Below, piece by piece: positions 35,793-44,393 of a DNA stretch of 64,000 nt. Location of the stretch: assembly GCF_009668025.1 (NCBI RefSeq), contig NZ_WJXZ01000004.1, positions 496,001 to 560,000 on the forward strand. The letters run 5' to 3'. The translations under genes were made by a program, and so were the position numbers. Source of the DNA: Larkinella terrae (GTDB lineage: Bacteria > Bacteroidota > Bacteroidia > Cytophagales > Spirosomataceae). Position 1 is the first letter of the stretch; the number at the start of each line of letters is the position of its first letter. The notes below the pieces were generated by a model. The model had not been told where the DNA came from, did no database searches, and was given only the letters and a program-made list of their open reading frames with translations.

Positions 35793-37034
35793 ATGAATTA
35801 CCGTTCCCGGGTTCTCTCGTTTTTATTTGCGCTTTCCGCCATTACCTACATCGACCGCACCTGCATTTCGCTGGTTGCATCGGACATCAAAAAAGACCTT
35901 CAGATTGGCAACGATCAATGGGGCTGGATTCTGAGCGCTTTCGCCCTTTCCTACGCCCTGTTCGAATTGCCGACGGGCGCGCTGGGCGACCGGCTGGGCC
36001 CCCGGCGCGTGCTGACGCGGGTCGTTGGCTGGTGGTCGGTGTTTACGGCACTGACCGGCACGGCGGCAAGCTGGCTTTATCTGGTGGTGGTGCGGTTTTT
36101 GTTCGGCGCGGGCGAGGCCGGGGCGTATCCCAACGCGTCCATTGTCGTTTCGCGCTGGTTTCCCAAGCAGGAAACGGGCCGCGCGCAGGCTTACATCTGG
36201 GCGGCCGGGCGCGTGGGCGGAATGCTGGCGCCCTGGCTGGTGGTGCCGGTGGCCACGCAGTTTGGCTGGCGAGTGTCGTTCTACGCCATGGGCCTGCTTG
36301 GCGTAGTCTGGGCCGTGTGCTGGTACGTCTGGTTCCGTGATTTTCCGAATGAAAAACCGGGAATTTCTGAGCAGGAACGCGAATACATTGAAGAAAACCG
36401 CCGGTTTCGGATTGCGAGCCACCACATTCCGTGGGGGGCGGTTTTGCGGAGTCCGAATATGTGGGCGATTATGCTGATGTTCCATTTTTACATGTATGGC
36501 GCGTATTTCTTTACGGGCTGGCTACCAACCTACCTCCGTGAAGGTCGTCATTTCGGGAAAGAGGAAATGCAGCTGTTTGCCACGCTTCCGTTTTTTCTGG
36601 GCGCTATCGGCTGCTTTACGGGCGGTTACCTGAGCGACGGGTTGTCAAAAAAATACGGCCTGAAAACCGGTCGGCGCGTCGTCGGGATCGTGGGTCTGGG
36701 CCTGTCGTCGGCTATGATTCTGCTCTCGGCCCTGACGAAAGACAACCAGACGGCGGCTATCTTTTTGTCGATGGGCATGGGGTTTAAAGACCTGACGCTG
36801 CCGGTTTCGTTTGCGGTTTGCAACGATGTAGGACGCAGTCAGTCGGGCGTGGTGTCGGGTGCAATGAACACCGTGGGACAGTTGGGAGCGGTTTTTCTGG
36901 GCGTTTTGTTCGGCTATATCGTTAATGTTACCGGCGATTTCAACCTGCCGCTGTTCCTGATCGCGTTTCTGCTCTTGTGCAGTTGCCTGCTCTGGCTCCG
37001 CATCGACCCCACGGAAGAAGTGATACTGGTCTAA
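35793..37034 (+). CDS. MFS transporter, anion:cation symporter-like (hexuronate/glucarate type)
   Basis: A 413-aa major facilitator with 12 predicted helices. The N-terminal TYIDRTCISLVASDIKKDL and GWILSAFALSYALFELPTGALGDRLGPRRVL segments follow the ACS family pattern of hexuronate, galactonate and glucarate transporters, including the D-R-x-G-x-R loop between helices 2 and 3. I chose ATG 35793, since the longer frame needs a TTG. A sugar-acid substrate is inferred from the family only; no catabolic genes flank it. Confidence 0.88.
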   Translation: MNYRSRVLSFLFALSAITYIDRTCISLVASDIKKDLQIGNDQWGWILSAFALSYALFELPTGALGDRLGPRRVLTRVVGWWSVFTALTGTAASWLYLVVVRFLFGAGEAGAYPNASIVVSRWFPKQETGRAQAYIWAAGRVGGMLAPWLVVPVATQFGWRVSFYAMGLLGVVWAVCWYVWFRDFPNEKPGISEQEREYIEENRRFRIASHHIPWGAVLRSPNMWAIMLMFHFYMYGAYFFTGWLPTYLREGRHFGKEEMQLFATLPFFLGAIGCFTGGYLSDGLSKKYGLKTGRRVVGIVGLGLSSAMILLSALTKDNQTAAIFLSMGMGFKDLTLPVSFAVCNDVGRSQSGVVSGAMNTVGQLGAVFLGVLFGYIVNVTGDFNLPLFLIAFLLLCSCLLWLRIDPTEEVILV

Positions 37035-37067
37035 ACCCTGTCAGCGGCCCTAAGGCTCTGACAGCGG
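37035..37067. repeat. CCCTGTCAGCGG-type repeat pair after the MFS gene
   Basis: CCCTGTCAGCGG (37036-37047) and CTCTGACAGCGG (37056-37067) can pair through CTGTCAG/CTGACAG and start right behind the stop codon. The same words recur at 49543-49626. Confidence 0.6.
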
Positions 37068-37139
37068 TTGAGATCAGTAAAAAAACCGGGAAACGTTAAA
37101 GTCCGGAAAGCCAGGAACATACTATTACAATCCCTTTTC

Positions 37140-38276
37140 TCAATAATACCGCCCGATCATCCGGTTTTCGACGATTTTCTTTTTCATTTCCTGCGGATCA
37201 ATCGGCCCCTGCTTGCTGTAGACGATCTTGCCACCCGGTTCCACCAGAATCGTGTAGGGGAGCGCGCCCTGCCAGTTGGGGTCGATGGCTTCGATCAGCG
37301 CATAGTTGTCTTCCGAACTGAACAGGTAATTTTTGTTGGAAGCTTCCTTCTTTTTCAGAAATTCGAGGGCTTTGGCTTTCTTGTCGGGTTTGTCGGCCGA
37401 AACCGTTATGAACTCAAAATCGCGCTCGCGGTACATCCGGTCGATGGTGATGAATTCGGGAAATTCCTGCACGCAGGGTCCGCACCAGGTGGCCCAGACG
37501 TTGATCAGCCGCAGTTTATCGGAATCGTTCCTGATCAGACTTTTCAACCCGGCGACGTCCACATCCTCAATGGAAACCGGTCTTTTGGCCCATTCGGCCT
37601 GCTGTTTTTTAATATAATCGCTCTTTTCAATCCATTTAACCGAACAGCCGAACGTCTTGGTGGTCGGCATCGGCACTTTTTCGCCCGCCAAAACCGCATC
37701 CAGGGCTGTCCGCGCATCTTCGGCGTTGCCCGTGCCCGGTTTTTCTTTGGCGTCGAACCGCCCGGCGTATTGCAGCTTGCGGTCTTTGTCGAAGATAAAC
37801 ACGTGGGGCGTCGCCACCGGGCCGTATTTCAGGGCCGTCGTCTGGGTGTCGCCGTCGTAGAGGTACGGAAAATTATAGCTCTTCGATTTGGCGCGTAGTT
37901 TCATTTCGGCAAAGGTGTCGCTCATGTCGGTGTAACCCAATTCGGCCAGACTTACCGTGGCCGGGCTGTTGGGCGAAATGACGACAAAATTCACCTTCTT
38001 CGGTTTGTAATCCTTCACCAGTTGAATCAGGCGGTCTTCGTAGGCTTGGGCGGTTGGGCAATGGTTGCAGCTGAACACAATGACCAGCGCGGGCGAACCG
38101 GCGAAATTCTTCAGGCTGTACTGTTTGCCATCGACGCCGGGCAGCGAAAAATCCGGCGCGGCAGCCCCGATTTCCAGCGTTTTGTGATCGGCTTTGGGCA
38201 TGAAAGCCAGCGTGCCGACCAACAGGAGCAGTCCGGTAATTCGCTGCATCTTGCTGGTTAAGGTCTTGGTTATCAT
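37140..38276 (-). CDS. Exported double-thioredoxin-domain protein
   Basis: A 378-aa protein with a signal-like N-terminal helix (about 11-26) and two thioredoxin-fold domains in tandem. The first (about 34-190) is a redoxin of the AhpC/TSA type with PDFSLPGVDG and a CNHC pair (C70, C73). The second (about 225-375) is TlpA/ResA-like with NVWATWCGPCVQEF. Two redox pairs in one chain suggest an envelope thiol relay or a fused peroxiredoxin and reductase. No cytochrome maturation genes lie nearby. Confidence 0.88.
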   Translation of the reverse strand: MITKTLTSKMQRITGLLLLVGTLAFMPKADHKTLEIGAAAPDFSLPGVDGKQYSLKNFAGSPALVIVFSCNHCPTAQAYEDRLIQLVKDYKPKKVNFVVISPNSPATVSLAELGYTDMSDTFAEMKLRAKSKSYNFPYLYDGDTQTTALKYGPVATPHVFIFDKDRKLQYAGRFDAKEKPGTGNAEDARTALDAVLAGEKVPMPTTKTFGCSVKWIEKSDYIKKQQAEWAKRPVSIEDVDVAGLKSLIRNDSDKLRLINVWATWCGPCVQEFPEFITIDRMYRERDFEFITVSADKPDKKAKALEFLKKKEASNKNYLFSSEDNYALIEAIDPNWQGALPYTILVEPGGKIVYSKQGPIDPQEMKKKIVENRMIGRYY

Positions 38277-38492
38277 AGGAGTAGATTGGTAAGTGTAGGA
38301 ATACTTTAATTCTACATGAAAATAATTAAATATCGCGGGATTGGGAAAATCCAGCCCGTTTTCTTACGGTTTGGCCGCCAAAAATGCGGATTCAACCGAC
38401 TCTTTTTTGAAACCGGCAGCGGGTACGCTACTTTTAATGAGCGGTTTACACGTCATCAACTGACCCCTTCGGAATCGAACCGATACGAATCC

Positions 38493-39560
38493 ATGATCAA
38501 ATTGAGTACAAACCAGGCGGTAAACGGAAACGAGTCCATCAACGACAAGTGGCTGCAGATCATCGGGCTGCCACTGGCGGTTTTGCCGTTCGTTTTCTTT
38601 TACCTGCACGAGTACGGGTACCACTGGAGCCTGTTTGCCCAAACCTTTATCTGGGGGCTGGCCTCGACGGGCATTACCTGGCAACTGCTCCGCTGGTGGG
38701 TCATCCGGGTGCGACGGCAATTTGGCGAACGGGCGGAGTTCCGGCAGCGGGTTGTGAAGACGTTTTTGGGCTATTTTGTATTCACGATCCTGATGCAGCC
38801 CGGCGAAACCTGGTTTGTGAGCCACATGGATTTTACCGGTTTGATCGCTCCGGCGGAATTTCCACGGGTGTACCTCATTCATATCGGCATGGCGTTGCTG
38901 TTTGCGTTTCTGGTTGGCGGTATTTACGAAAGTATGTATTACCTCCAGAAAAATCGGGAAGCGATCCGGGAAGCCGAAGCGCTCAAAAAAGCGACGTTGC
39001 AAAGTCAGTACGACAGCCTGAAAAATCAGGTAAATCCGCATTTTCTGTTCAATTCGCTGAATTCGCTGTCGTCGCTGATTACCGAGGACAAGAAGCAGGC
39101 CGGGGCGTTTCTGGACGAACTGGCGAGTGTCTACCGGTATTTGCTGCAGGAAGGTGAGCGGGAACTGACGTCGCTGCGGAGCGAAGTGACCTTTATCCGG
39201 TCGTATATTTTTCTGATTGAGACGCGGTTCAGTTCGGCGATTTCATTTGACATTCAGGTCGATGACCGGTTTCTGGATGATCTGATGCCCCCGCTAACGC
39301 TGCAGACGCTGGTTGAAAACGCCATCCGGTACAACGTCATTTTGCCCGAAAAACCGCTACGGCTGACCATTCAGACGCTCGAAAATGGCCGGTTGCTGGT
39401 TTCCAATCCGATTCAACTGAAACCGTTGCGCGTCACGGCCATCCCGATCGGTTTGGGAACCCTGACCGACCGCTTCCGCCGACTCGGATTGCCCGCGCTG
39501 GAAATCAACGACAATGGCGAAGAATTTCGGGTGACGGTCCCGCTGTTGCGGAAAGGTTAG
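38493..39560 (+). CDS. LytS/YehU-type sensor histidine kinase
   Basis: A 355-aa membrane histidine kinase. Four hydrophobic helices (about 25-160) are followed by a short coiled linker, then the His_kinase domain with NPHFLFNSLNSLSSL (phospho-His) and an ATPase-type TLQTLVENAIRYN box. The extracellular part is minimal, so the ligand is likely membrane-derived. I chose ATG 38493 over 38316, because the extra 59 residues look non-coding and the next ATG gives a normal N-terminus. The usual LytTR response regulator gene does not follow; a secreted protein gene does. Confidence 0.85.
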   Translation: MIKLSTNQAVNGNESINDKWLQIIGLPLAVLPFVFFYLHEYGYHWSLFAQTFIWGLASTGITWQLLRWWVIRVRRQFGERAEFRQRVVKTFLGYFVFTILMQPGETWFVSHMDFTGLIAPAEFPRVYLIHIGMALLFAFLVGGIYESMYYLQKNREAIREAEALKKATLQSQYDSLKNQVNPHFLFNSLNSLSSLITEDKKQAGAFLDELASVYRYLLQEGERELTSLRSEVTFIRSYIFLIETRFSSAISFDIQVDDRFLDDLMPPLTLQTLVENAIRYNVILPEKPLRLTIQTLENGRLLVSNPIQLKPLRVTAIPIGLGTLTDRFRRLGLPALEINDNGEEFRVTVPLLRKG

Positions 39561-39563
39561 TCA

Positions 39564-39630
39564 GTTTACGGTTTTTTGTTTACGCCGGACCACCATAGCG
39601 ACGGCCCGGCGTAAACAGAAAACCGTAAAC
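39564..39630. repeat. Heptamer-built hairpin after the sensor kinase gene
   Basis: Arms of 28 nt at 39564-39591 and 39603-39630 pair with two mismatch or wobble positions around an 11-nt loop. The outer part is 7-nt words GTTTACG, GTTTTTT, GTTTACG; the inner part is GC-rich. It begins 4 nt behind the stop codon. Confidence 0.8.
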
Positions 39631-39657
39631 CAAATACTTTATTTAAAACAAACACAA

Positions 39658-40329
39658 ATGAACACCTTGAAAATCAGTTTATTCGCGGCTCTCTTGAGCC
39701 CTGCTATTTCATTTGCCCAATATGCGCCACTGGGCGCAATTACAACCTGGACGGACGGGTATGTCGTGACGACCGAAAACGATACCATCCGCGGGAAAGT
39801 CCGGGTGAGTTCGATGGTCAATGATGCGCCAGCCAGCGTGGTGGTGCGGACCGAGGGCGACAAAAAAATAACCTTGAAAGGAGAGAAGCTCCGAACGGTT
39901 TCCCAGAACATTCCTAACTTTGCGTATGCCACCGGCGCTATTCCCCGCGAACGCGAAACCGTGGTTTTTGAACGCGTTCCCAATCCCCGCAAAGACGGAA
40001 AAACCGCCCTGCTCGAACGGCTGAGCCAGCCCGGAAAAATTACGCTGTATTTCGACGCCAACGGCTGGAAAAAGCATTCGGAATACACGTTCGGGCAATT
40101 CACGATTGGCACCAATCCCCGCGACCTCAGCTTTGTGGTGGTGAAAGACCTGACCAGCGCCCGCATCGTGAAAAAGAGCACCATCGACGACGAACACGAA
40201 GCTCTTTTTGGCGATTGCCCGGCTTTTGTCCGGCAGTTTCCGGCCGCCACCCGCCGGGACTGGAACCGCTTTGGCGAGATCGTGGAAGCCTACAACCAGA
40301 CCTGCGTCGTGGGCGGTACGGTGAACTGA
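39658..40329 (+). CDS. Secreted protein of unknown function
   Basis: A 223-aa protein with a clean signal peptide, MNTLKISLFAALLSPAISFA, cleaved before QYAPLG. The mature part begins TTWTDGYVVTTENDTIRGKVR, a pattern seen in many short Bacteroidota secreted proteins in which a phrase like G-Y-V-V-T-x-x-x-D-T-x-x-G introduces a beta-rich domain. Two conserved-looking Cys (in DCPAFV and QTCVVGG) near the C-terminus may form a disulfide. No family name is known to me. It follows the sensor kinase by 97 bp across the hairpin, on the same strand. Confidence 0.72.
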   Translation: MNTLKISLFAALLSPAISFAQYAPLGAITTWTDGYVVTTENDTIRGKVRVSSMVNDAPASVVVRTEGDKKITLKGEKLRTVSQNIPNFAYATGAIPRERETVVFERVPNPRKDGKTALLERLSQPGKITLYFDANGWKKHSEYTFGQFTIGTNPRDLSFVVVKDLTSARIVKKSTIDDEHEALFGDCPAFVRQFPAATRRDWNRFGEIVEAYNQTCVVGGTVN

Positions 40330-40409
40330 AAAAGTTTTTCGAAAAAACCGGGACGAGTTGTAGCGTTCGGTGAACGGGTTACGTCATGGGTATAAAAACA
40401 AATACATCC

Positions 40410-40934
40410 ATGAAAATGCAATTCATCGTATCCAGCCTCCTGAATTATCGAAAAATTACCGCCGTCCTGAGTTTCGTTGCCTTGCTGGCGCTCGGTGCCT
40501 GTAACCAGAACTCGGGCAATGAGCCGGCGCCGTCGGACAAAGGATTGACCCGCATTGTGCAAAGCCAGGAAGAATTCGACCGGGCTATGAACGCGCGGAC
40601 CAAAGCGACCGGGCCACAATTCACGATCGAGAACGTTACCCGTGATGGCAACATCCTGACGGTCAAAGTCAAAGGCGGTTGCTCGGCCGAATCGTTCAAA
40701 GCGGTTTGGAACGGCGTCGAGATCATGATTTATCCGCCGACCATCCACATTGCGCTGACGCACGAAGCGGGCGAGGTGACCGGTTGCCCGACCGATCTGG
40801 AGCACACCATCAAAATTGATATTACGAAAGTGGTGGGCGAAGGCGATCATTCCAATACAACCTTTGTGGTCTACAACGGGTCGAAGGTGCAGGACACCAC
40901 GCTGAACCCGGACGGCAGCGTTTCCAACCGATAA
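40410..40934 (+). CDS. Lipoprotein of unknown function
   Basis: A 174-aa lipoprotein; after a hydrophobic helix the lipobox reads LALGAC. I used ATG 40410 (MKMQFIV), since the AT-rich run before it looks like a Bacteroidota initiation region; ATG 40386 is possible and adds eight residues. The mature part is a single small beta domain with two Cys, one in VKGGCSAE and one in VTGCPTDL, likely disulfide-linked. The ECF sigma gene follows on the same strand after 70 bp. Confidence 0.72.
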   Translation: MKMQFIVSSLLNYRKITAVLSFVALLALGACNQNSGNEPAPSDKGLTRIVQSQEEFDRAMNARTKATGPQFTIENVTRDGNILTVKVKGGCSAESFKAVWNGVEIMIYPPTIHIALTHEAGEVTGCPTDLEHTIKIDITKVVGEGDHSNTTFVVYNGSKVQDTTLNPDGSVSNR

Positions 40935-41004
40935 GCTAACATTCATGCGTGGAACGGTGAGCCGCATGCGGTTCGCCGTTCTTTTTTATTGCCCCCGCTG
41001 GTGA

Positions 41005-41580
41005 ATGGCCCCAGATTGTACTCCGTTTGAACGACAGCTCATTGAAGGATGCCGCCAGGGCAGCCCGCAATACCAGGAGATGTTTTACAAGCATTTCTAC
41101 GGGTTTACCATGGCCATTGCGTTGCGGTATCATCCGGCCCGGCAGGAAGCGGGCAGCGTGGTCAACGACAGTTTCATGAAGGTTTTTGCGCGCATCGATC
41201 GGTATGCATTCGAGGAAACCTTCAAAGGCTGGCTGCGCCGGATTGTGGTCAATACCGCCCTCGATCACTACCGGAAACACGTCAAACACACCCAGACCGT
41301 CGAGTACGATCAGGCTGATAGCCAGTCTGTTGAGGTCGAAAATGCCGTCATCAGCCAGTTGACGGCGGAGGATATTCTGACGTTGCTGCAACACCTCCCT
41401 GATCAGTACCGCATGGTTTTTAACCTCTACGAAATCGAAGGCTATTCGCACGAAGAAATTGCCGGACAGCTCAACTTGTCCGTCAGTTCGTCGCGGGTTT
41501 ACCTGGTTCGGGCGAAAGAAAAGCTGGCCCGTTTGGTAAAAAGTTATTTCCCGAATCACAATGAAAGATTCTATTCATAA
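41005..41580 (+). CDS. ECF-type RNA polymerase sigma factor
   Basis: A 191-aa ECF sigma factor. Region 2 (about 25-95) shows AGSVVNDSFMKVFARIDRY and FKGWLRRIVVNTALDHYRK, which bind core and the -10 region. Region 4 (about 125-178) has LPDQYRMVFNLYEIEGYSHEEIAGQL, then SVSSSRVYLVRAKEKL for -35 recognition. It overlaps the next gene by 20 nt. That gene encodes its probable membrane partner, so the pair is likely translationally coupled and functions in envelope signalling. Confidence 0.95.
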   Translation: MAPDCTPFERQLIEGCRQGSPQYQEMFYKHFYGFTMAIALRYHPARQEAGSVVNDSFMKVFARIDRYAFEETFKGWLRRIVVNTALDHYRKHVKHTQTVEYDQADSQSVEVENAVISQLTAEDILTLLQHLPDQYRMVFNLYEIEGYSHEEIAGQLNLSVSSSRVYLVRAKEKLARLVKSYFPNHNERFYS

Positions 41581-42871
41581 ACGGCTGACCGACCACATTC
41601 GAAAAACCGTGGGGCGCTATGAAGTGCCCTACGAACCCGGCTCGTGGGAAGAATTTCAGCGATTGCAGCGCCGACGCCGACAGCCGCCGGTGGTCTGGTT
41701 CCGGTATGCGCTGGCGGCCTGTTTACTGCTGGGCGTATTGGGCGTACCGCTCTGGCTCTACACGAAAAAGTCGGAGGAAACCCGGCTGGCGGTTCATGGA
41801 TCGAAAACCGGGGTTTCGGACCCAAAAACGATGCTTCCGTCCGTTGAAAACCGGCAACGGACCGGAGCGGTTTTGCCTGAACCTTCCACCCCTAAATCCC
41901 CTGAAGGGGACTTTCTGGATCTGGATGACTCAGCGTCCAAGTCCCCTTCAGGGGATTTAGGGGTTATTGGGCAAAACCGCCCCAAAACCGCTAACTCATC
42001 AATCAAAAACCGCTTTGATCCGCCAAAACCGTCATTTGACGATTTTCGCCGGAACGACATTTCTACCCACCCGCACGCTGAATCCATCATTCAAACCGCT
42101 TCTTTTGCGCTGATCAGTCCACGCGCGATTCGGTTTTCATTACGGCCTGCGCGCGCCCTGAGCCTTCCGTTGTCCATCTGGCAAACCGGACCGGCAGTTG
42201 CGAAAACGGAACCGGCCAAAACCGGTTCGAAGCCCGTTTGGGGGGTTAGTCTGGCTCCGCAGTCGGTGTATGCCGCCGGGAGCTCGCCAACGATGACGGT
42301 GGGAGGGGGAGTATTTTCCGAAATCCCGATCATCAAACGGTTTAGTCTGTCGACCGGTCTGGCAATGGCGCAGCAAAAGTTCGGAACAAAGGAATCCGGG
42401 CAGATTGTAATGACGACCAACATCCCCCATCTGGTTTCGACCGGTATTCGACTTACCTCCATCGATCTGCCGCTCAATATCCGGTTTCGGCCTAAAAAGA
42501 TGTCTGGTATGGGTTTTTATGCCGAAGCGGGCCTGTCATCCATCGCATTTCTGAACGAGCAATATGCCTACACGTATGAACAGACGAAAGCGGAGACGAT
42601 TTTCGTGATGGGAAGCAATGGGCAGGAACAACCCGTCACGCAATATCGTACGTTGCAGCAAACGACAAACCAATCAGAACCGGCTTTTCAGAAAATTTAC
42701 TGGGGCCGGATCATTAACCTGTCGATTGGCGTCGAGCGTCGGCTGGGAACGCAGTTTCGGCTTTCGGCCGAACCGTACGTCAAATACCCCATCGGGCCCT
42801 TCACCCGCGAGAGCCTGATGCTGGGTTCCGGTGGCGTCAGCCTGCGGCTCGGATTTCAGGCCGGTCGCTGA
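41561..42871 (+). CDS. Sigma-factor partner: membrane helix plus beta-barrel-like domain
   Basis: A 436-aa protein in three parts. A cytoplasmic N-terminus of about 45 residues with PYEPGSWEEFQRLQ is the motif common in Cytophagales sigma-factor partners. A single membrane helix follows (about 47-67). A long Pro/Ser-rich linker leads to a C-terminal beta-rich domain (about 220-436) that resembles the outer-membrane beta-barrel (OMP_b-brl) type and ends in SLRLGFQAGR. It may serve as an anti-sigma factor reaching across the envelope; this is inferred from position and topology. Residues about 110-135 are encoded by a palindromic element inserted in the linker. The gene overlaps the sigma gene by 20 nt. 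Confidence 0.75.
   Translation: MKDSIHKRLTDHIRKTVGRYEVPYEPGSWEEFQRLQRRRRQPPVVWFRYALAACLLLGVLGVPLWLYTKKSEETRLAVHGSKTGVSDPKTMLPSVENRQRTGAVLPEPSTPKSPEGDFLDLDDSASKSPSGDLGVIGQNRPKTANSSIKNRFDPPKPSFDDFRRNDISTHPHAESIIQTASFALISPRAIRFSLRPARALSLPLSIWQTGPAVAKTEPAKTGSKPVWGVSLAPQSVYAAGSSPTMTVGGGVFSEIPIIKRFSLSTGLAMAQQKFGTKESGQIVMTTNIPHLVSTGIRLTSIDLPLNIRFRPKKMSGMGFYAEAGLSSIAFLNEQYAYTYEQTKAETIFVMGSNGQEQPVTQYRTLQQTTNQSEPAFQKIYWGRIINLSIGVERRLGTQFRLSAEPYVKYPIGPFTRESLMLGSGGVSLRLGFQAGR
41888..41964. repeat. In-frame palindromic element A inside the sigma-partner gene
   Basis: Perfect 26-nt arms (41888-41913 and 41939-41964) around a 25-nt loop; the part shared with element C is 75 bp. Each arm begins with ACCCCTAAATCCCC and contains a nested CCCCTGAAGGGG. 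It is translated as two similar words, KSPEGDFL and KSPSGDLG. Confidence 0.92.
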
Positions 42872-42893
42872 TGCAGGACGCAATTGATGCATT

Positions 42894-42926
42894 TTGGGCA
42901 GTGTAATTGGATTAATCCTAAATTTG
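42894..42926 (+). promoter_or_regulatory. Candidate promoter and palindrome upstream of the DUF4856 operon
   Basis: TTG (42894-42896) and TAAATTTG (42919-42926) have a 22-nt spacer, slightly long for the family. A perfect 10-bp palindrome GGATTAATCC (42909-42918) lies in the spacer touching the -7 word, a place where a repressor could act. The start codon is 128 nt downstream. Confidence 0.4.
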
Positions 42927-43054
42927 GATTCAATTCTAACAATTTGACAGATAGGATGTTATGACTTTATTTAAAAACATTCTTACTAATAATTTTATAA
43001 TCAGTCTAAATAGTATTTACATTTACGGCTGGAAAACCTTTTTGTCAACCTGTT

Positions 43055-44239
43055 ATGTTCAAATCTCATTTAGTTTCCAGAATTCTTCCTGTTGTTGTAT
43101 TGGCCGCCAGCCTGATCGCCTGTAACAAGGACGATGATGACAACACCATTACCCCGCCCGACAATCTGCGCACGGCGATCGACTATTCCAAACTGACGGA
43201 TACAACGACTTACGCCAGCTATTTTGCGGACATCAATAAAGTGAAAACCGTTGATATGACGCCTGCCAGCACCCAGTTGCTGATGTTCAGAGCGATCAAT
43301 ACCTACAACGGAACCGCCGTTGGAACGGGCGCGACACTGGATTCGACGGTTTTGAAAAATATGTTTGCCAATACCGGCAACGCCTTTACCGATGCGGCTT
43401 TAAACTCATCAGGCGTCAACCTGCGGTCAATCTTTGCATCGTCGCTGCCGACTGCGGAGGCCGAAAAAGAGCGCAAAACCCTGGAATCGGCTTTTGCAGC
43501 CATGGCCCTCACCAGCAAAGCGGTTTCTCAGACGGCGGCAGAAGGCAAAGCGGGCAAACTCACGACCGGAACCAGCAACTACCTGGTCGATGCGAAAGGA
43601 ATTGAATGGGCGCAGATCATCCAGAAATCGATGATTGGCGGTTTGCAGGTCGATTACATCAGCAACGTGCTGCTGAGCGACAAAAACCTGGCGCTGGACA
43701 ATTCGAAAGTGGTTTCGGGTAAAAGTTATACGGCGCTCGAGCACAACTGGGATCAGATTTACGGCCTGTTGACAGCCAACCCGGTGTACGGCGCGAAAGC
43801 AACCGCGACTTCCTCCGGCGAAAGCTTTCTGGGTTCATACCTCTGGGAGTACAATAAAGAAGATTTTCCGAAAATCCACATGGCGTTGCTGAAAGGACGT
43901 GCAGCCATCGTGAACAACGACCCGACGACGCTGAAGGCGCAGGTGGCCATTATCCGTCCCGCGCTGGAAAAGGCGATTGCCGGTGCGGCATTGGGTTACC
44001 TGGGCAAATGGAAAACGAACGCAACGAACGACGCGGCCCGCGCCCACGCCATGGGGGAAGGCTTGGGTTTCATTTATTCGCTGCGCTACGGCAAAGTAAA
44101 CGGCGGGGATGCGACCTTCTCCGACACCATTCTGGCCGGTCTGGTCGGTACAGCTCCGAACGGTTTCTGGGGCCTGACCAACGCCAAAATTGACGCGGCC
44201 GATGCGGCAATTCGTGCCAAATTCAAGATTGCTAACTAG
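43055..44239 (+). CDS. DUF4856 lipoprotein
   Basis: A 394-aa protein with a lipoprotein signal (lipobox around SLIAC, Cys about 23) followed by an Asp-rich stretch and then the DUF4856 region, with YSKLTDTTTYASYFADINKV (about 49-68) and later KGIEWAQIIQKSMIGGLQVD. In Bacteroidota this family is regularly found just before an imelysin gene, as here. A role in iron uptake is suggested by the TonB receptor three genes on. The family's biochemical activity is unknown. A terminator-like hairpin follows the stop by about 110 bp. Confidence 0.85.
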   Translation: MFKSHLVSRILPVVVLAASLIACNKDDDDNTITPPDNLRTAIDYSKLTDTTTYASYFADINKVKTVDMTPASTQLLMFRAINTYNGTAVGTGATLDSTVLKNMFANTGNAFTDAALNSSGVNLRSIFASSLPTAEAEKERKTLESAFAAMALTSKAVSQTAAEGKAGKLTTGTSNYLVDAKGIEWAQIIQKSMIGGLQVDYISNVLLSDKNLALDNSKVVSGKSYTALEHNWDQIYGLLTANPVYGAKATATSSGESFLGSYLWEYNKEDFPKIHMALLKGRAAIVNNDPTTLKAQVAIIRPALEKAIAGAALGYLGKWKTNATNDAARAHAMGEGLGFIYSLRYGKVNGGDATFSDTILAGLVGTAPNGFWGLTNAKIDAADAAIRAKFKIAN

Positions 44240-44240
44240 T

Positions 44241-44316
44241 ATTCAACTTCGCTATTCGTTATTCAATATTCGCTATTCAGTATTTAATTAATAGCGAATA
44301 TTGAATAACGAAGTTA
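44241..44316. repeat. Heptamer-built hairpin after the DUF4856 gene
   Basis: Perfect 20-bp arms at 44258-44277 and 44290-44309 with a 12-nt loop, flanked by a further complementary AACTTCG/CGAAGTT pair interrupted by one extra 7-nt unit. The words are ATTCGCT, ATTCGTT, ATTCAAT, repeated every seven bases. Confidence 0.85.
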
Positions 44317-44350
44317 AAAACCGTACTACTATACTCATTTTTAGAGTCTT

Positions 44351-44388
44351 ACCGAGCGACTTGCCCACATCGCTCGGTTGCTTTTTTT
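44351..44388 (+). terminator. Intrinsic terminator directly before the imelysin start codon
   Basis: Perfect 9-bp stem ACCGAGCGA/TCGCTCGGT with a 10-nt loop, then TGC and seven T. The imelysin ATG lies 5 bases after the T-run. It may end the DUF4856 transcript or act as an attenuator for the following genes. Confidence 0.8.
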
Positions 44389-44393
44389 AACTT

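Noticed and set aside
37068-37898. 276-aa plus-strand frame over the double-thioredoxin gene
   Set aside because: The minus-strand gene has clear CxxC motifs and a signal; the plus frame has shadow-type composition.
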